A stretch of 64,000 nucleotides of DNA from Citrobacter gillenii (GTDB lineage Bacteria > Pseudomonadota > Gammaproteobacteria > Enterobacterales > Enterobacteriaceae). Below, piece after piece: positions 17,920 to 27,640 of this stretch; positions within the stretch are counted from its first letter, which is position 1, and each line of letters opens with the position of its first letter. The stretch is from positions 124,001-188,000 of the forward strand of contig NZ_SUQN01000004.1 in assembly GCF_013337685.1 (NCBI RefSeq), read 5' to 3'. A program made the translations under genes and the position numbers. The notes below the pieces were generated by a model that saw only the letters and a list, made by a program, of their open reading frames with translations, was not told the DNA's origin and did no database searches.

Positions 17920-18768
17920 TTGGTTACCTGCATTGATGGATAATCTTTTTGTGTAAGGAGTATGGCCAACAACGTGCCCGTCTCTCTAAAAACTATAGAG
18001 TTACCCCTCTGTTTCGCAAAGATTGTCTTATTGTTTTCGGTAACATCATAATCAGGGGACTGGCGTGGTGTCGTGACAAAATCGATCCAATATTAAATTT
18101 TCAAATTCAGTACTACGACTTCACTATTACAAAACACATTTAAATCATCTGTTTTACGTAGAGTATTAAGAATAAGACTACATTGACGATCGTCACAGGG
18201 TTTGCATACCCTCAGTGGCTTAGTTTGTTAAATAATGACCAAAATGCTTAAAGAATCATAGGTCCTCATACCTTACCACTCCTCAATACATATTGGTCTC
18301 TGAAGCATTATTTAATGGTGGGCGCCAGCACCGCGCGGTGATAATTAACTCAAGTGTAAAGAAATGAAAATTTAATATTTTCATTATAAAGTATGAGTGA
18401 AGTCGCCACAGGAAAATCCATAGTTATGATCATAACAAAAATGTCATGTGAGATAAAAACGCCACTTTTAACCCTTGCGAAGACGTCGTCTTCGCAAAAC
18501 TGTGTGCCCTGAGTATGTGATTAGATTCAATAGGTTAAACATACTTCCATTTTTTCAAACCTAATCAATAAGTGAGGTGAATATATTAGCACGCAAACCA
18601 GGAGAATAACTTTAATAATGACGCCAGTATTTTAACTATTTGAAGAATGGAATCTGTACACGTAATAGCACACGAGAATCAAATAAGACTCATTCTCATA
18701 TCTGTTTTAGTTAGTAACAGAGATGACAGATGATAGCTAATCCAAAGTAAAGATAGGGGTAATTATTT
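17920..18768. promoter_or_regulatory. 850-bp intergenic leader rich in inverted repeats
   Basis: No convincing gene. It contains an interrupted inverted repeat (TTAAATAATG-ACCAA at 18228-18242 against TTGGT at 18293-18297 and CATTATTTAA at 18306-18315). A perfect 14-bp palindrome GTTATGATCATAAC lies at 18423-18436, and a 10-bp stem TTGCGAAGAC/GTCTTCGCAA with a GTC loop at 18475-18497. A partly Fur-box-like AT-rich stretch is at about 18681-18700. It separates the divergent FadL-type gene and the RTX peroxidase gene, so it probably holds both promoters; which element serves which gene is unknown. Confidence 0.6.
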
Positions 18769-21700
18769 ATGGCCTCACAATATGACTTTACTGTCACACT
18801 CCACGATCTCGCTTTTATTCTTAAGCAGATCAAAATATCTGAAGCAGCAACTAATCCGGATGGTTCGATCAATGGCGATGCCCTTCGAGAGTCAGTATCC
18901 AGCCCGCTATTACCCTATGGACTGCGCACGGTAGACGGTTCGTGGAATAGCCTTTTGCCCGGCCAGGAGTTATACGGCTCTGCCGACCAGACAATGCCGA
19001 GGTTAACCGCATTGAATTGGCAGGATGCCGATGAGGGGTCCAGCTACTTCCAACTTGGTGGTACGGTTACTGATGCAGACCCCAGAATCATCAGTAACTT
19101 GATTTCGGACCAAACAGCCTCTAACCCTGCCGCTCAGGAGGTGTTTGACGCATTAAAGGGTGTGCCTGGTGGTGGGACCATCACCGGGGAAGGCAATACC
19201 TTAACCATCCCTAACCAGTCTCCGGATGTGGGACTCTCCCCTGCTTTTAACGGCTGGATGACGTTCTTTGGTCAGTTTTTTGATCACGGCCTGGATCTGA
19301 TCCCCAAAGGTGGCAACGGGATTGTTTTCATTCCCTTGCAACCCGATGACCCGTTGTACGAGGAAGGTTCACCAACTAACTTTATGATCCTAACCCGGGC
19401 CACGGTTGATGAAAACCGTGAAACGGTCAACACGACGACGCCATTTATTGATCAAAACCAAACCTACACCTCTCACCCTTCGCATCAGATTTTCATCCGT
19501 GAATACGTATTAATTGACGGTAAACCTGAGCCTACCGGTAATTTGTTGGGCGGTGCTAACGGTGGTCTGGCGACCTGGGCTGACGTCAAACAGCAGGCTG
19601 AGACCTTACTCGGTATTACACTCACCGATCAGGATGTCTTTAGTGTTCCACTGCTGGCGACCGACCGTTACGGTAATTTGATTTTAAGTGACAGCGGTAA
19701 AGTACAAATTGTCACTAAAGGTGGCCTGGTTGAGGCTAACGGTGGCGTGTTACCCACAGATACGTTCCGGACGGGGCATGCGTTCCTCGATGATATTGCC
19801 CACACGGCTGCACCAAAAGCGGGTCTGATCGCAGATGATGATGATGTCATTGGCGGCGAACAAGCTCCCGGAACGTATGATGATGAGCTTCTCGATCGCC
19901 ACTTTATCACCGGCGACGGGCGTGGTAATGAAAACATTGGCCTGACTGCCGTCCATGCGGTGTTCCACAGCGAACATAACCGCCTGGTGGAACAATATAA
20001 AACCACCCTGCTGGAAACCGGCGATGTTGGCCTCATCAATCAGTGGTTAATGCCCAAACACCAAATAACCGAACTGCCCGAAGATACCAGCACCCTGGTC
20101 TGGAATGGTGAGTACTTATTCCAGGCAGGACGTTTCTCTACGGAAATGCAGTACCAGCACCTGGTGTTCGAGGAATTTGCCCGTACAGTGCAGCCTGCCG
20201 TCGACCCGTTTGTCTTCTCTAACACGGCGGATATTAACCCGCTGATCTTTGCCGAGTTTGCACATGTGGTGTATCGCTTTGGCCATTCGATGCTCACAGA
20301 AACCGTGGCGCGTATCGATATCGACAACGAAAACGGCGATCTCGATTTAATTACTGCGTTCCTCAACCCGGTGGCATTTAATCAAATCAACGGTGTGGGT
20401 GTTTCTGATGATGCGGCCATCGGCGCAATTGTTCGCGGCATGACGCGTCAGGTGGGCAACGAGATTGATGAGTTTATTACCGATGCCTTGCGCAATAACC
20501 TCATCGGGTTACCGCTGGACTTAGGTGCACTCAACATTGCGCGCGGTCGTGATACCGCAATGCCGACGCTGAACCAGGCTCGCGAGCAGTTCTTTGAACT
20601 CAGCGGTGACTCGCAGTTGCGCCCCTATACCAGTTGGGCCGATTTCACCACCTACCTGAAAAACCCGGCGTCCATTATTAACTTTATGGCCGCCTACGGT
20701 CAGCATGAGCTGATCCTTAACGCCACCACCCTCGTCGAAAAACGCGCGGCGGTTAACTTCCTGTTGTTTGGCGATAAAAACAATGCCCCACCAGCAGATG
20801 CGCTCGATTTCTTCAACAGCACCAACTCATGGGCTACCAAAGAAACCGGCCTGAATATGGTCGATTTCTGGATCGGCGGCCTGGCCGAGCGCAAAAACGA
20901 ATTCGGCGGCATGCTGGGTTCGACCTTCAACTTTGTGTTTGAAACGCAGATGGAAATGCTGCAGGACGGCGACCGGTTCTACTACCTGAGCCGTGTTCAG
21001 GGCCTGAACCTGCTCAATGAACTGGAGGCAAACTCGTTCTCCGCACTGGTGATGCGTAACAGCGACCTTGGCGAAGCGAATTCCTCTCACCTGCCCGCTA
21101 ACCTGTTCCAGACGCCGGATCATATCTTCGAAGTCAATACCGTGTTGCAAATGGAAAGTGATCCAACATGGGGGAATCCGCTGAAAGACCTGCTGACACC
21201 TTTGCTGGTGCGACGGGCTCCGGGGAATGATGTGGATGGTGATACCCATGCCGACGGCGGCTACCTGAAATACATCGGCGACGGACATGTGGTACTCGGC
21301 GGCACTGCCGGAAACGACACGTTAATTGGTGGTAAAGGTATCGATAGCCTGTGGGGTGACGGTGGTGATGACCGTCTGGACGGTGGCGACGAAGCCGATG
21401 TGGTCCACGGTGGTGATGGCAATGACATTATTACCGACACCGGGACACCGGTTGGCGATGCTGATTTCCTGCACGGCGATGCCGGGCATGATGTCATCTT
21501 CTCCGGTAACGGTAACGACCTGGTCTTTGGCGGCAGCGGTAGCGACTTCGTGGTGGTTGGCGAAGATGCACAGGAGGTCTTCGGCGGTCTGGATAACGAC
21601 TTTGCGCTGGGCGGATCCGGGGCTGATACCCTGATGGGTAACGAAGGTGACGACTGGCTGGAAGGCGGCGACGGCTTCGACACGCTTGCCGGTGATAACT

Positions 21701-24096
21701 CTGAGCTGTTCTTCAACAGTACCATTATTGGTCATGATGTGCTGAACGGTCAGGGCAACGATACCGACTACGATGGTGAAGCTGGCGACGATATTATGGT
21801 TCAGGGTGCGGGTATTCAACGCAACAATGGCATGGCCGGTTTCGACTGGGCAATCCATAAAGGCGACCCGAACGGTGCGAACTCCGATCTCGGGATCCCG
21901 ATTTTCGTTAATCAGCAGGAATTCATTCTGCGTGACCGCTTTGACCTGGTCGAAGGGCTTTCAGGATGGAAGCACAACGACATTTTGACCGGCACGGAAC
22001 AGCCGATCGGCACTGCGCCGGTTCAGGGCACCCCGCTCTCCAATAACCTGACGCAGGAAGGTGCGGACAGGATCAACGGCCTACAGTCCATTCTCGGCGT
22101 CGAGCGTTCCTCTAACCCGAATGCGGTGTTGCTGAATCCGGATGACGGCAGCGACATCATCCTCGGCGGTGGCGGCAGCGACCGTATTATGGGTAAAGCG
22201 GGTAACGACATCATTGATGGCGATGCCTGGCTGAACGTGCGTATTGCCGTCACCGGCATGGCAGGACTCACCAGTGCAGAAAGCATGGCTGAGCTGAAGT
22301 CGTACATGCTGGCCGGCACCCTGAAACCGAACCAGTTGTCGATCGTGCGTGAGATCTTGCGTGAAGGTAACGGCACCGAAACTGACGTTGCGGTGTATCG
22401 CGATATCAGCACGAACTATGCCTTTACCCGTATGGCGGACGGTAGCCTTCGGGTCGACCACGCAACGCCGAATGCCGCCCTCAACCTGGATGACGGCACT
22501 GACCGCCTGCTGAATATCGAAAAACTGGAGTTTGGCGACGGTCAACAGCTGTGGGTCACCGCACAAAAAGCGACAGGTAACGTCAACATTAGCAGCGCGA
22601 CACCTTCGGTCGGTGACTTGCTGCGCGTTAACGTGGCCAACTTGCTGGATGGTAACGGACTCGCGGCAAATACGGTGATCACCATGACCTGGCAGGCTCT
22701 GGTCAACGGACAATGGCGCGATCAGGCAACCGGCGTAGAGTTCAGAGTACCGGGCTCTATTCAGGGCGCTCCGCTGCGTGTGGTCGCCAGTTTTAACGAC
22801 CAAATGGGCGATGCGGAAACCTTAGTCTCAGCACAAACCCAGGCCATTATGCCACGCAATCAGGCGACCACCGGCGCACCGGTGATTAACGACCTGACGC
22901 CGACTGAAAGCCTGACGTTGACCGCAGTGGTCTCCGGCATTGCTGATGCTGACGGTCTGAGTGGCGGCAACTTCAGCTACCAATGGCGAATGAGTTCCCC
23001 GACAGGGTTCATCAACATTGTTGGTGCAACATCGGCAACCTATACCCCAGGTCAGGCCGCTGTGGGACGCACGTTGCAGGTAGTGGTCACCGTCGTTGAT
23101 GACGAAGGCAACCCCCCTGTTGTTCTGACATCAACCACCACTCAACCGGTGGGGGATCTGATTGTTGGTAATAACGGAAACAACACGCTGAACGGTACCG
23201 CATGGAGTGACATTCTGCGCGGTGAAAATGGCAATGACAATTTGTTTGGTGGTGCGGGTGATGACCTGCTGGTCGGAGGGGCCGGAAACGACAGCCTGTC
23301 TGGTGACGCGGGACAAGATACGCTGCAAGGCGATGCCGGAGATGACCTCCTCGATGGTGGTTTGGGGGCAGATAGCATGACCGGGGGTGCCGGTAATGAC
23401 ACCTACATCGTGAATGACGTTGGTGATGTGGTGATCGAAGGTCTGAACGGCGGGACGGACGTGGTTCGCACCAGCCTCAGCAGCTACGACATGACCGGTA
23501 ACGTTGAAGAACTGGTGTTCACCGGCAGCGGCAGCTTTATCGGTACCGGTAATGGACTCGCCAACATCATTACCGGTGGTGCGGGCAACGATCAGCTATT
23601 TGGTATGGGAGGCAACGATCAGCTGTTCGGTGGGATCGGGAATGACTTCCTGGATGGCGGAGACGGCAATGATAACCTGCAAGGTGGAAACGGCAACGAC
23701 GTCATGATTGGCGGCGCGGGCGTCGATACCCTCACCGGCGGTAACGGTGACGATATCCTCAATGGTCAGGAAGGCAATGACAATCTGGATGGCGGTACCG
23801 GGAATGACATCTTCGCCTTTGCCGCCAACTTTGGGCGAGACCGCATCACCGGTTTTGACAGTAATCCTAATGGTGGTCAGGACTATCTTGACCTGGTTCA
23901 GTTGGGCATTAATGCAGGGAATTTTGCCAGCAGCGTGTCCATCACCGGCAGCAACGGCAATACCATCGTCACTATCGGGGCTGACAACATCACGTTGGTC
24001 GGCGTCAATTCAAGCACCGTCACGATAGGTGATTTTTATCTGGAAACGCCGAACACCCTTGCCAGTAATAACGGCAACGGTTCATTGATCGTATAA
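18769..24096 (+). CDS. Secreted animal-type haem peroxidase with RTX calcium repeats
   Basis: 1775 residues, no N-terminal signal peptide. An animal-haem-peroxidase domain spans about residues 150-750: distal site FFGQFFDHGLD (His near 173), catalytic helix LTAVHAVFHSEHNRLVEQY (near 395-413) and proximal YRFGHSML (His near 506). Mammalian enzymes have REHN where this has SEHN. RTX nonapeptides (GGxGxDxLx) occur around residues 844-990 and 1130-1160, then two Ig-like stretches (about 1280-1460), then a long RTX block (about 1464-1690) with a typical last unit DRITGFD..PNGGQDYLDL. The protein ends NGNGSLIV, an unprocessed type I secretion signal. Its exporter genes follow directly. It resembles the RTX peroxidases of pseudomonads; substrate and biological role here are unknown. 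Confidence 0.93.
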   Translation: MASQYDFTVTLHDLAFILKQIKISEAATNPDGSINGDALRESVSSPLLPYGLRTVDGSWNSLLPGQELYGSADQTMPRLTALNWQDADEGSSYFQLGGTVTDADPRIISNLISDQTASNPAAQEVFDALKGVPGGGTITGEGNTLTIPNQSPDVGLSPAFNGWMTFFGQFFDHGLDLIPKGGNGIVFIPLQPDDPLYEEGSPTNFMILTRATVDENRETVNTTTPFIDQNQTYTSHPSHQIFIREYVLIDGKPEPTGNLLGGANGGLATWADVKQQAETLLGITLTDQDVFSVPLLATDRYGNLILSDSGKVQIVTKGGLVEANGGVLPTDTFRTGHAFLDDIAHTAAPKAGLIADDDDVIGGEQAPGTYDDELLDRHFITGDGRGNENIGLTAVHAVFHSEHNRLVEQYKTTLLETGDVGLINQWLMPKHQITELPEDTSTLVWNGEYLFQAGRFSTEMQYQHLVFEEFARTVQPAVDPFVFSNTADINPLIFAEFAHVVYRFGHSMLTETVARIDIDNENGDLDLITAFLNPVAFNQINGVGVSDDAAIGAIVRGMTRQVGNEIDEFITDALRNNLIGLPLDLGALNIARGRDTAMPTLNQAREQFFELSGDSQLRPYTSWADFTTYLKNPASIINFMAAYGQHELILNATTLVEKRAAVNFLLFGDKNNAPPADALDFFNSTNSWATKETGLNMVDFWIGGLAERKNEFGGMLGSTFNFVFETQMEMLQDGDRFYYLSRVQGLNLLNELEANSFSALVMRNSDLGEANSSHLPANLFQTPDHIFEVNTVLQMESDPTWGNPLKDLLTPLLVRRAPGNDVDGDTHADGGYLKYIGDGHVVLGGTAGNDTLIGGKGIDSLWGDGGDDRLDGGDEADVVHGGDGNDIITDTGTPVGDADFLHGDAGHDVIFSGNGNDLVFGGSGSDFVVVGEDAQEVFGGLDNDFALGGSGADTLMGNEGDDWLEGGDGFDTLAGDNSELFFNSTIIGHDVLNGQGNDTDYDGEAGDDIMVQGAGIQRNNGMAGFDWAIHKGDPNGANSDLGIPIFVNQQEFILRDRFDLVEGLSGWKHNDILTGTEQPIGTAPVQGTPLSNNLTQEGADRINGLQSILGVERSSNPNAVLLNPDDGSDIILGGGGSDRIMGKAGNDIIDGDAWLNVRIAVTGMAGLTSAESMAELKSYMLAGTLKPNQLSIVREILREGNGTETDVAVYRDISTNYAFTRMADGSLRVDHATPNAALNLDDGTDRLLNIEKLEFGDGQQLWVTAQKATGNVNISSATPSVGDLLRVNVANLLDGNGLAANTVITMTWQALVNGQWRDQATGVEFRVPGSIQGAPLRVVASFNDQMGDAETLVSAQTQAIMPRNQATTGAPVINDLTPTESLTLTAVVSGIADADGLSGGNFSYQWRMSSPTGFINIVGATSATYTPGQAAVGRTLQVVVTVVDDEGNPPVVLTSTTTQPVGDLIVGNNGNNTLNGTAWSDILRGENGNDNLFGGAGDDLLVGGAGNDSLSGDAGQDTLQGDAGDDLLDGGLGADSMTGGAGNDTYIVNDVGDVVIEGLNGGTDVVRTSLSSYDMTGNVEELVFTGSGSFIGTGNGLANIITGGAGNDQLFGMGGNDQLFGGIGNDFLDGGDGNDNLQGGNGNDVMIGGAGVDTLTGGNGDDILNGQEGNDNLDGGTGNDIFAFAANFGRDRITGFDSNPNGGQDYLDLVQLGINAGNFASSVSITGSNGNTIVTIGADNITLVGVNSSTVTIGDFYLETPNTLASNNGNGSLIV

Positions 24097-24106
24097 GGAG
24101 AAGACT

Positions 24107-25846
24107 ATGTCGCGCCAGCATACGCCAACAGAACTGAATGATGCATTAAAAGGAACGAAACCTACTTTTCTTATCCTGTTATTTTTTAGTTGTGTGATTA
24201 ATATGCTTATGCTGGCGCCGGCAATTTATATGCTACAGGTTTATGACCGCGTTCTGGTGAGTAAAAACACCACCACACTGTTAATGTTAACCTTACTCAT
24301 TGTCGGTTTATATACTGTCATTGCCATGATTGAATCAGCCCGTGCTAAGGTCATGGTTCGTTTGGGAAATCGGCTGGATGTGAAGTTAAGCCAGCTGATT
24401 TTTAACTCAGCGTTTAAAAGAAAGATTGCCACCGGAGAGAACAATCCCGCGCAGTCAATAGCAGAACTTGACCAGGTTCGTCAGTTTCTTTCTGGCAATA
24501 GCCTGTTTGCTCTGCTGGATATTCCGTGGACCCCCATTTATTTATTCATCGCCTTTCTTGTCCACCCTTTATTGGGATATCTCTCCCTCGGCGGGATATC
24601 CATACTGTTTATTCTCACCATAGTGTCTGAATTATCGACGAAGCGACCTATTCAGCAAGCCCATGCGTTGACCATCAACAATGCCACAAAACTCAATAAG
24701 CAGTTGCAAAACTCCGATGCCATTGAAGCGATGGGGATGCTCTCTACCCTCAAGTCCAACTGGCAAACCCAGCATGACAAGGTGCTGGTATTACAAACGC
24801 AGATCGCCGACAAAACGGCAGGATTAAGCAGCCTGAGCCGCTTCGTGCGAGTGTTATTGCAGTCCATCGCGCTGGGCGCCGGTGCGCTACTGGTGATCGG
24901 GGGACAAATTACCCCCGGCCTGATGATTGCCGCCTCGATTATTCTGGGGCGCGTTCTGAACCCGGTTGAACAGGTGATCGGCAGCTGGAAGCAGTTTGTG
25001 CAATTTCGCAGCGCGTGGCACCAGTTATCAAACCTGCTGAAGGAGTACCCGGCACCGAAAGATGTCCTGACTCTGCCAAAACCCAAAGGCAATATCAGCG
25101 TCGAAGCCGTCTTTGCGGCCGCCCCCGGTCAGCATACTCCGCTGCTACGCAATATTTCATTTCAGCTTGAACAAGGCGAAGTACTGGGGATTATTGGCCC
25201 GTCAGCCTCAGGCAAAACGTCGCTGGCTAAAGTGCTGGTCGGCGTGTGGAAACCGTTATCGGGTAAAGTCAGGCTCGACGGCGCGGATATTTGTCAGTGG
25301 GATAAAGAACTGCTGGGCCCGTCCATCGGCTACCTTCCGCAGGATGTCGAACTGTTTGACGGCACAATCGCGCAAAACATTGCCCGTTTTACGAAAAATG
25401 ACAGTGAACTTATCGTGACGGCCGCGCTGCTTGCGGGTGTGCACGAGATGATCCTGCGCCTGCCGCAGGGGTATGACACTTTACTGGGTTCAGGTGGATA
25501 TCAATTATCAGGTGGTCAGCGTCAGCGTATCGGGCTGGCGCGCGCGGTGTATAACAACCCCGCATTTCTGGTCCTTGATGAGCCAAATGCTAACCTGGAT
25601 GATGCCGGTGAATTTGCCCTCATCAAGGCGATTAATACCCTCAGAACCCAGGGGCAAACCACCGTGATCATCTCCCACCGCCCCACGCTGCTCGGTGTGG
25701 TGAACAAGGTTTTACTGCTCAATGAAGGGGCTATCCAGGAGTTTGGTACCCGTGATCAAGTCTTTACCACGTTACGCCAGGCCAATGTATTAAAACCAGT
25801 GGCGACAGCGTCTTCATCCAACAATGAACAAAAACGCGAGGCATGA
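24107..25846 (+). CDS. Type I secretion ABC exporter (PrtD-like)
   Basis: 579-residue inner-membrane half-transporter: six transmembrane helices in the first ~300 residues, then an ATPase with Walker A GPSASGKTS, Q-loop GYLPQDVELFDG, signature LSGGQRQRIGLARA, Walker B FLVLDEPNANLD and switch His in VIISHRP. It lacks the N-terminal C39-like domain of HlyB and so fits the PrtD/AprD group that exports proteins with hydrophobic C-terminal tails, in keeping with the SLIV end of the peroxidase. It starts 10 bp after the peroxidase stop with an AAGGAGA site and overlaps the next gene by four bases. Confidence 0.95.
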   Translation: MSRQHTPTELNDALKGTKPTFLILLFFSCVINMLMLAPAIYMLQVYDRVLVSKNTTTLLMLTLLIVGLYTVIAMIESARAKVMVRLGNRLDVKLSQLIFNSAFKRKIATGENNPAQSIAELDQVRQFLSGNSLFALLDIPWTPIYLFIAFLVHPLLGYLSLGGISILFILTIVSELSTKRPIQQAHALTINNATKLNKQLQNSDAIEAMGMLSTLKSNWQTQHDKVLVLQTQIADKTAGLSSLSRFVRVLLQSIALGAGALLVIGGQITPGLMIAASIILGRVLNPVEQVIGSWKQFVQFRSAWHQLSNLLKEYPAPKDVLTLPKPKGNISVEAVFAAAPGQHTPLLRNISFQLEQGEVLGIIGPSASGKTSLAKVLVGVWKPLSGKVRLDGADICQWDKELLGPSIGYLPQDVELFDGTIAQNIARFTKNDSELIVTAALLAGVHEMILRLPQGYDTLLGSGGYQLSGGQRQRIGLARAVYNNPAFLVLDEPNANLDDAGEFALIKAINTLRTQGQTTVIISHRPTLLGVVNKVLLLNEGAIQEFGTRDQVFTTLRQANVLKPVATASSSNNEQKREA

Positions 25847-27183
25847 AGATGAAAAAGAATACAAAAGGTTCTGGAAATCCGGGGTCTTCAGGTGTGGATA
25901 CCAATATCTGGGCACCGATTGTTCGGGGAATCGTCGTCATCGTGCTCGGCGTTGGCGGCTTTCTGCTCTGGGCGGTACAAGCGCCGTTGGATGCCGGGGT
26001 GGTCGCGGATGGCACGGTGACGGTATCAAGCAACCGGAAAACAATTCAACATCTGAGCGGCGGACGTGTAACGGATATCTTCGTTAAAGAAGGTGACCAG
26101 GTCAAAAAAAATCAGGTCCTCATCCGTCTGGATAAAATGCAGCTCGATATGCGTTTCAGTGCCTTAAACGCGCAGTATATTTCAGCAAAAAGTATTGAAG
26201 ACCGGCTGATGGCAGAGCGAGACGGCCTGGAGGAGATTGCCTTCAATAGCGCGCTGACTCAGCAATTTTCCGGGAATAAACGTCTGACAGAAGTCAGAAA
26301 TTTGCAGGCCAAACTCTTTGATACCCGGCGTAAAACGATTCAGGATGAATTGTCGATGATTCAGGAAACGCTTGATGGCCTGATCGGGCAGACAGAAAAT
26401 CTCAACAAAATAAAAGGTTATCGCGATCATCAGTTCACGCTGATTAACCGCGAGCTCGGCGCAATTCGTGCATTGAGTGAAAAAAACTACTACCCGAAAG
26501 CGCAATTACTGGTGCTTGAACGTGAGGCCGCTGAAATCTCCAGCAGTGTATCCGAAGATATTCTGAACATTGCCAAACTCAAATCTCAGCAAAATGAGTT
26601 GAAAATCAAAGCATATCAGGCGCGTCATCAATACCTGCGTGAGGTAGAGTCTGAACTGACCGAAAACCAAAAAGAAGTCGCCATGCTGGAAGATGAACTG
26701 GTATCTACCCGTCATGAGCTGGATAACACAGAAATTCGCTCCCCCATTAACGGTGTGGTACTGGACGTTAAGGTCAGTACCGTTGGCGGTGTAATTCAGC
26801 CGGGCGAACATCTGATGGATATTGTTGCCGCCGGACAACCGATGCAAATCGATGCCAAAATACCGGTACATGCCATTGATAAACTGGCGCCAGGGTTAAC
26901 CGTGGACGTCCTGTTCCCGGCCCTTAACCACGCGTTGCTGCCGTCAGTACCTGCGCATGTATTAACCGTCTCCGCTGACCGGTTAATTGATGAAGCCACT
27001 CAACAGCCCTATTACCTCGCCGAAGTGCAGGTTTCCTCTGAAGGTGCGCGCTTGCTGGGTGATTACAAGATTAAAGCCGGGATGCCCGCCAGCGTAACGA
27101 TAAAAACCGGCGAGCGGACATTTTTAAGCTACCTGTTTAAACCCTTACTCGCCCGTCTGGAACTGGCGTTTAAAGAGTACTGA
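25843..27183 (+). CDS. Type I secretion membrane-fusion protein (HlyD/PrtE-like)
   Basis: 446-residue periplasmic adaptor with one N-terminal membrane helix (VRGIVVIVLGVGGFLLWAVQ, about residues 27-46). Lipoyl halves are at the HLSGGRVTDIFVKEGDQVKK segment and at LDNTEIRSPINGVVLDVKVS, with a long coiled-coil hairpin between (about residues 105-290) and a beta-barrel C-terminal part. It bridges the ABC exporter to an outer-membrane channel. No TolC-like gene follows, so the chromosomal TolC elsewhere is presumably used. The start overlaps the exporter stop (ATGA); a hairpin terminator lies 28 bp past the stop. Confidence 0.95.
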   Translation: MKMKKNTKGSGNPGSSGVDTNIWAPIVRGIVVIVLGVGGFLLWAVQAPLDAGVVADGTVTVSSNRKTIQHLSGGRVTDIFVKEGDQVKKNQVLIRLDKMQLDMRFSALNAQYISAKSIEDRLMAERDGLEEIAFNSALTQQFSGNKRLTEVRNLQAKLFDTRRKTIQDELSMIQETLDGLIGQTENLNKIKGYRDHQFTLINRELGAIRALSEKNYYPKAQLLVLEREAAEISSSVSEDILNIAKLKSQQNELKIKAYQARHQYLREVESELTENQKEVAMLEDELVSTRHELDNTEIRSPINGVVLDVKVSTVGGVIQPGEHLMDIVAAGQPMQIDAKIPVHAIDKLAPGLTVDVLFPALNHALLPSVPAHVLTVSADRLIDEATQQPYYLAEVQVSSEGARLLGDYKIKAGMPASVTIKTGERTFLSYLFKPLLARLELAFKEY

Positions 27184-27210
27184 TCGTCAATTCATTACCC
27201 TGACAGGAAC

Positions 27211-27243
27211 CCTGGTGCTCATTGGCGAGCATCAGGCCTGTTT
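27211..27243 (+). terminator. Likely terminator of the peroxidase secretion operon
   Basis: CCTGGTGCTC/GAGCATCAGG stem (one G-U pair) with a 6-nt loop, followed by CCTGTTTA. It is a strong hairpin with a weak T run. Confidence 0.55.
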
Positions 27244-27340
27244 ATGCCATTGCTGGTCGCCCTGCTTTCTTGTAACCTTCCCCTTCGCAAGCCTACTGCG
27301 TGCGTGAATGATTAATTTGCACCCCTGAACTGGACTTCAT

Positions 27341-27628
27341 ATGAATGCTCATACTTCGAAAGACCCTTTACACGGCGTAACGCTTGAAATGCAGGTCACT
27401 GCGCTGGTTGACCGCTTTGGTTGGGCTGAGCTGAGCCAACTCATCAACATCAACTGTTTTAAAAACGATCCCAGCGTTAAATCCAGTTTGAAATTTCTGC
27501 GCCGCACGCCCTGGGCGCGCGCTGAAGTAGAAGCGTTGTATCTTGATTCCCTGAATGATGACGCCCCGGAAAATACCGAGTCACCGGACTTCGATCCCTG
27601 GGCTAATAGTCGCGCTAATAAGAAATAA
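27341..27628 (+). CDS. VF530 (DUF2132) family small DNA-binding-like protein
   Basis: 95 residues. The core [20 protein letters not shown] followed by [20 protein letters not shown] and [20 protein letters not shown] is the VF530/DUF2132 domain, a small helical fold whose founding structure from Vibrio fischeri was suggested to bind DNA. The C-terminal tail is acidic and Asn-rich. It lies 13 bp before digH and may be co-transcribed with it. The function is unproven for the family. Confidence 0.85.
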   Translation: MNAHTSKDPLHGVTLEMQVTALVDRFGWAELSQLININCFKNDPSVKSSLKFLRRTPWARAEVEALYLDSLNDDAPENTESPDFDPWANSRANKK

Positions 27629-27640
27629 GAGCCCTTTCAG

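Noticed and set aside
19668..23402. Long minus-strand open frames (up to about 240 codons) opposite the RTX peroxidase gene
   Set aside because: They mirror the repetitive GGxGxD codons, are low-complexity and have no ribosome sites or recognisable domains; shadows of the real gene.
23160..23840. Tandem repeats that might suggest a CRISPR or minisatellite
   Set aside because: They are in-frame RTX nonapeptide codons with variable third bases, not a CRISPR array.
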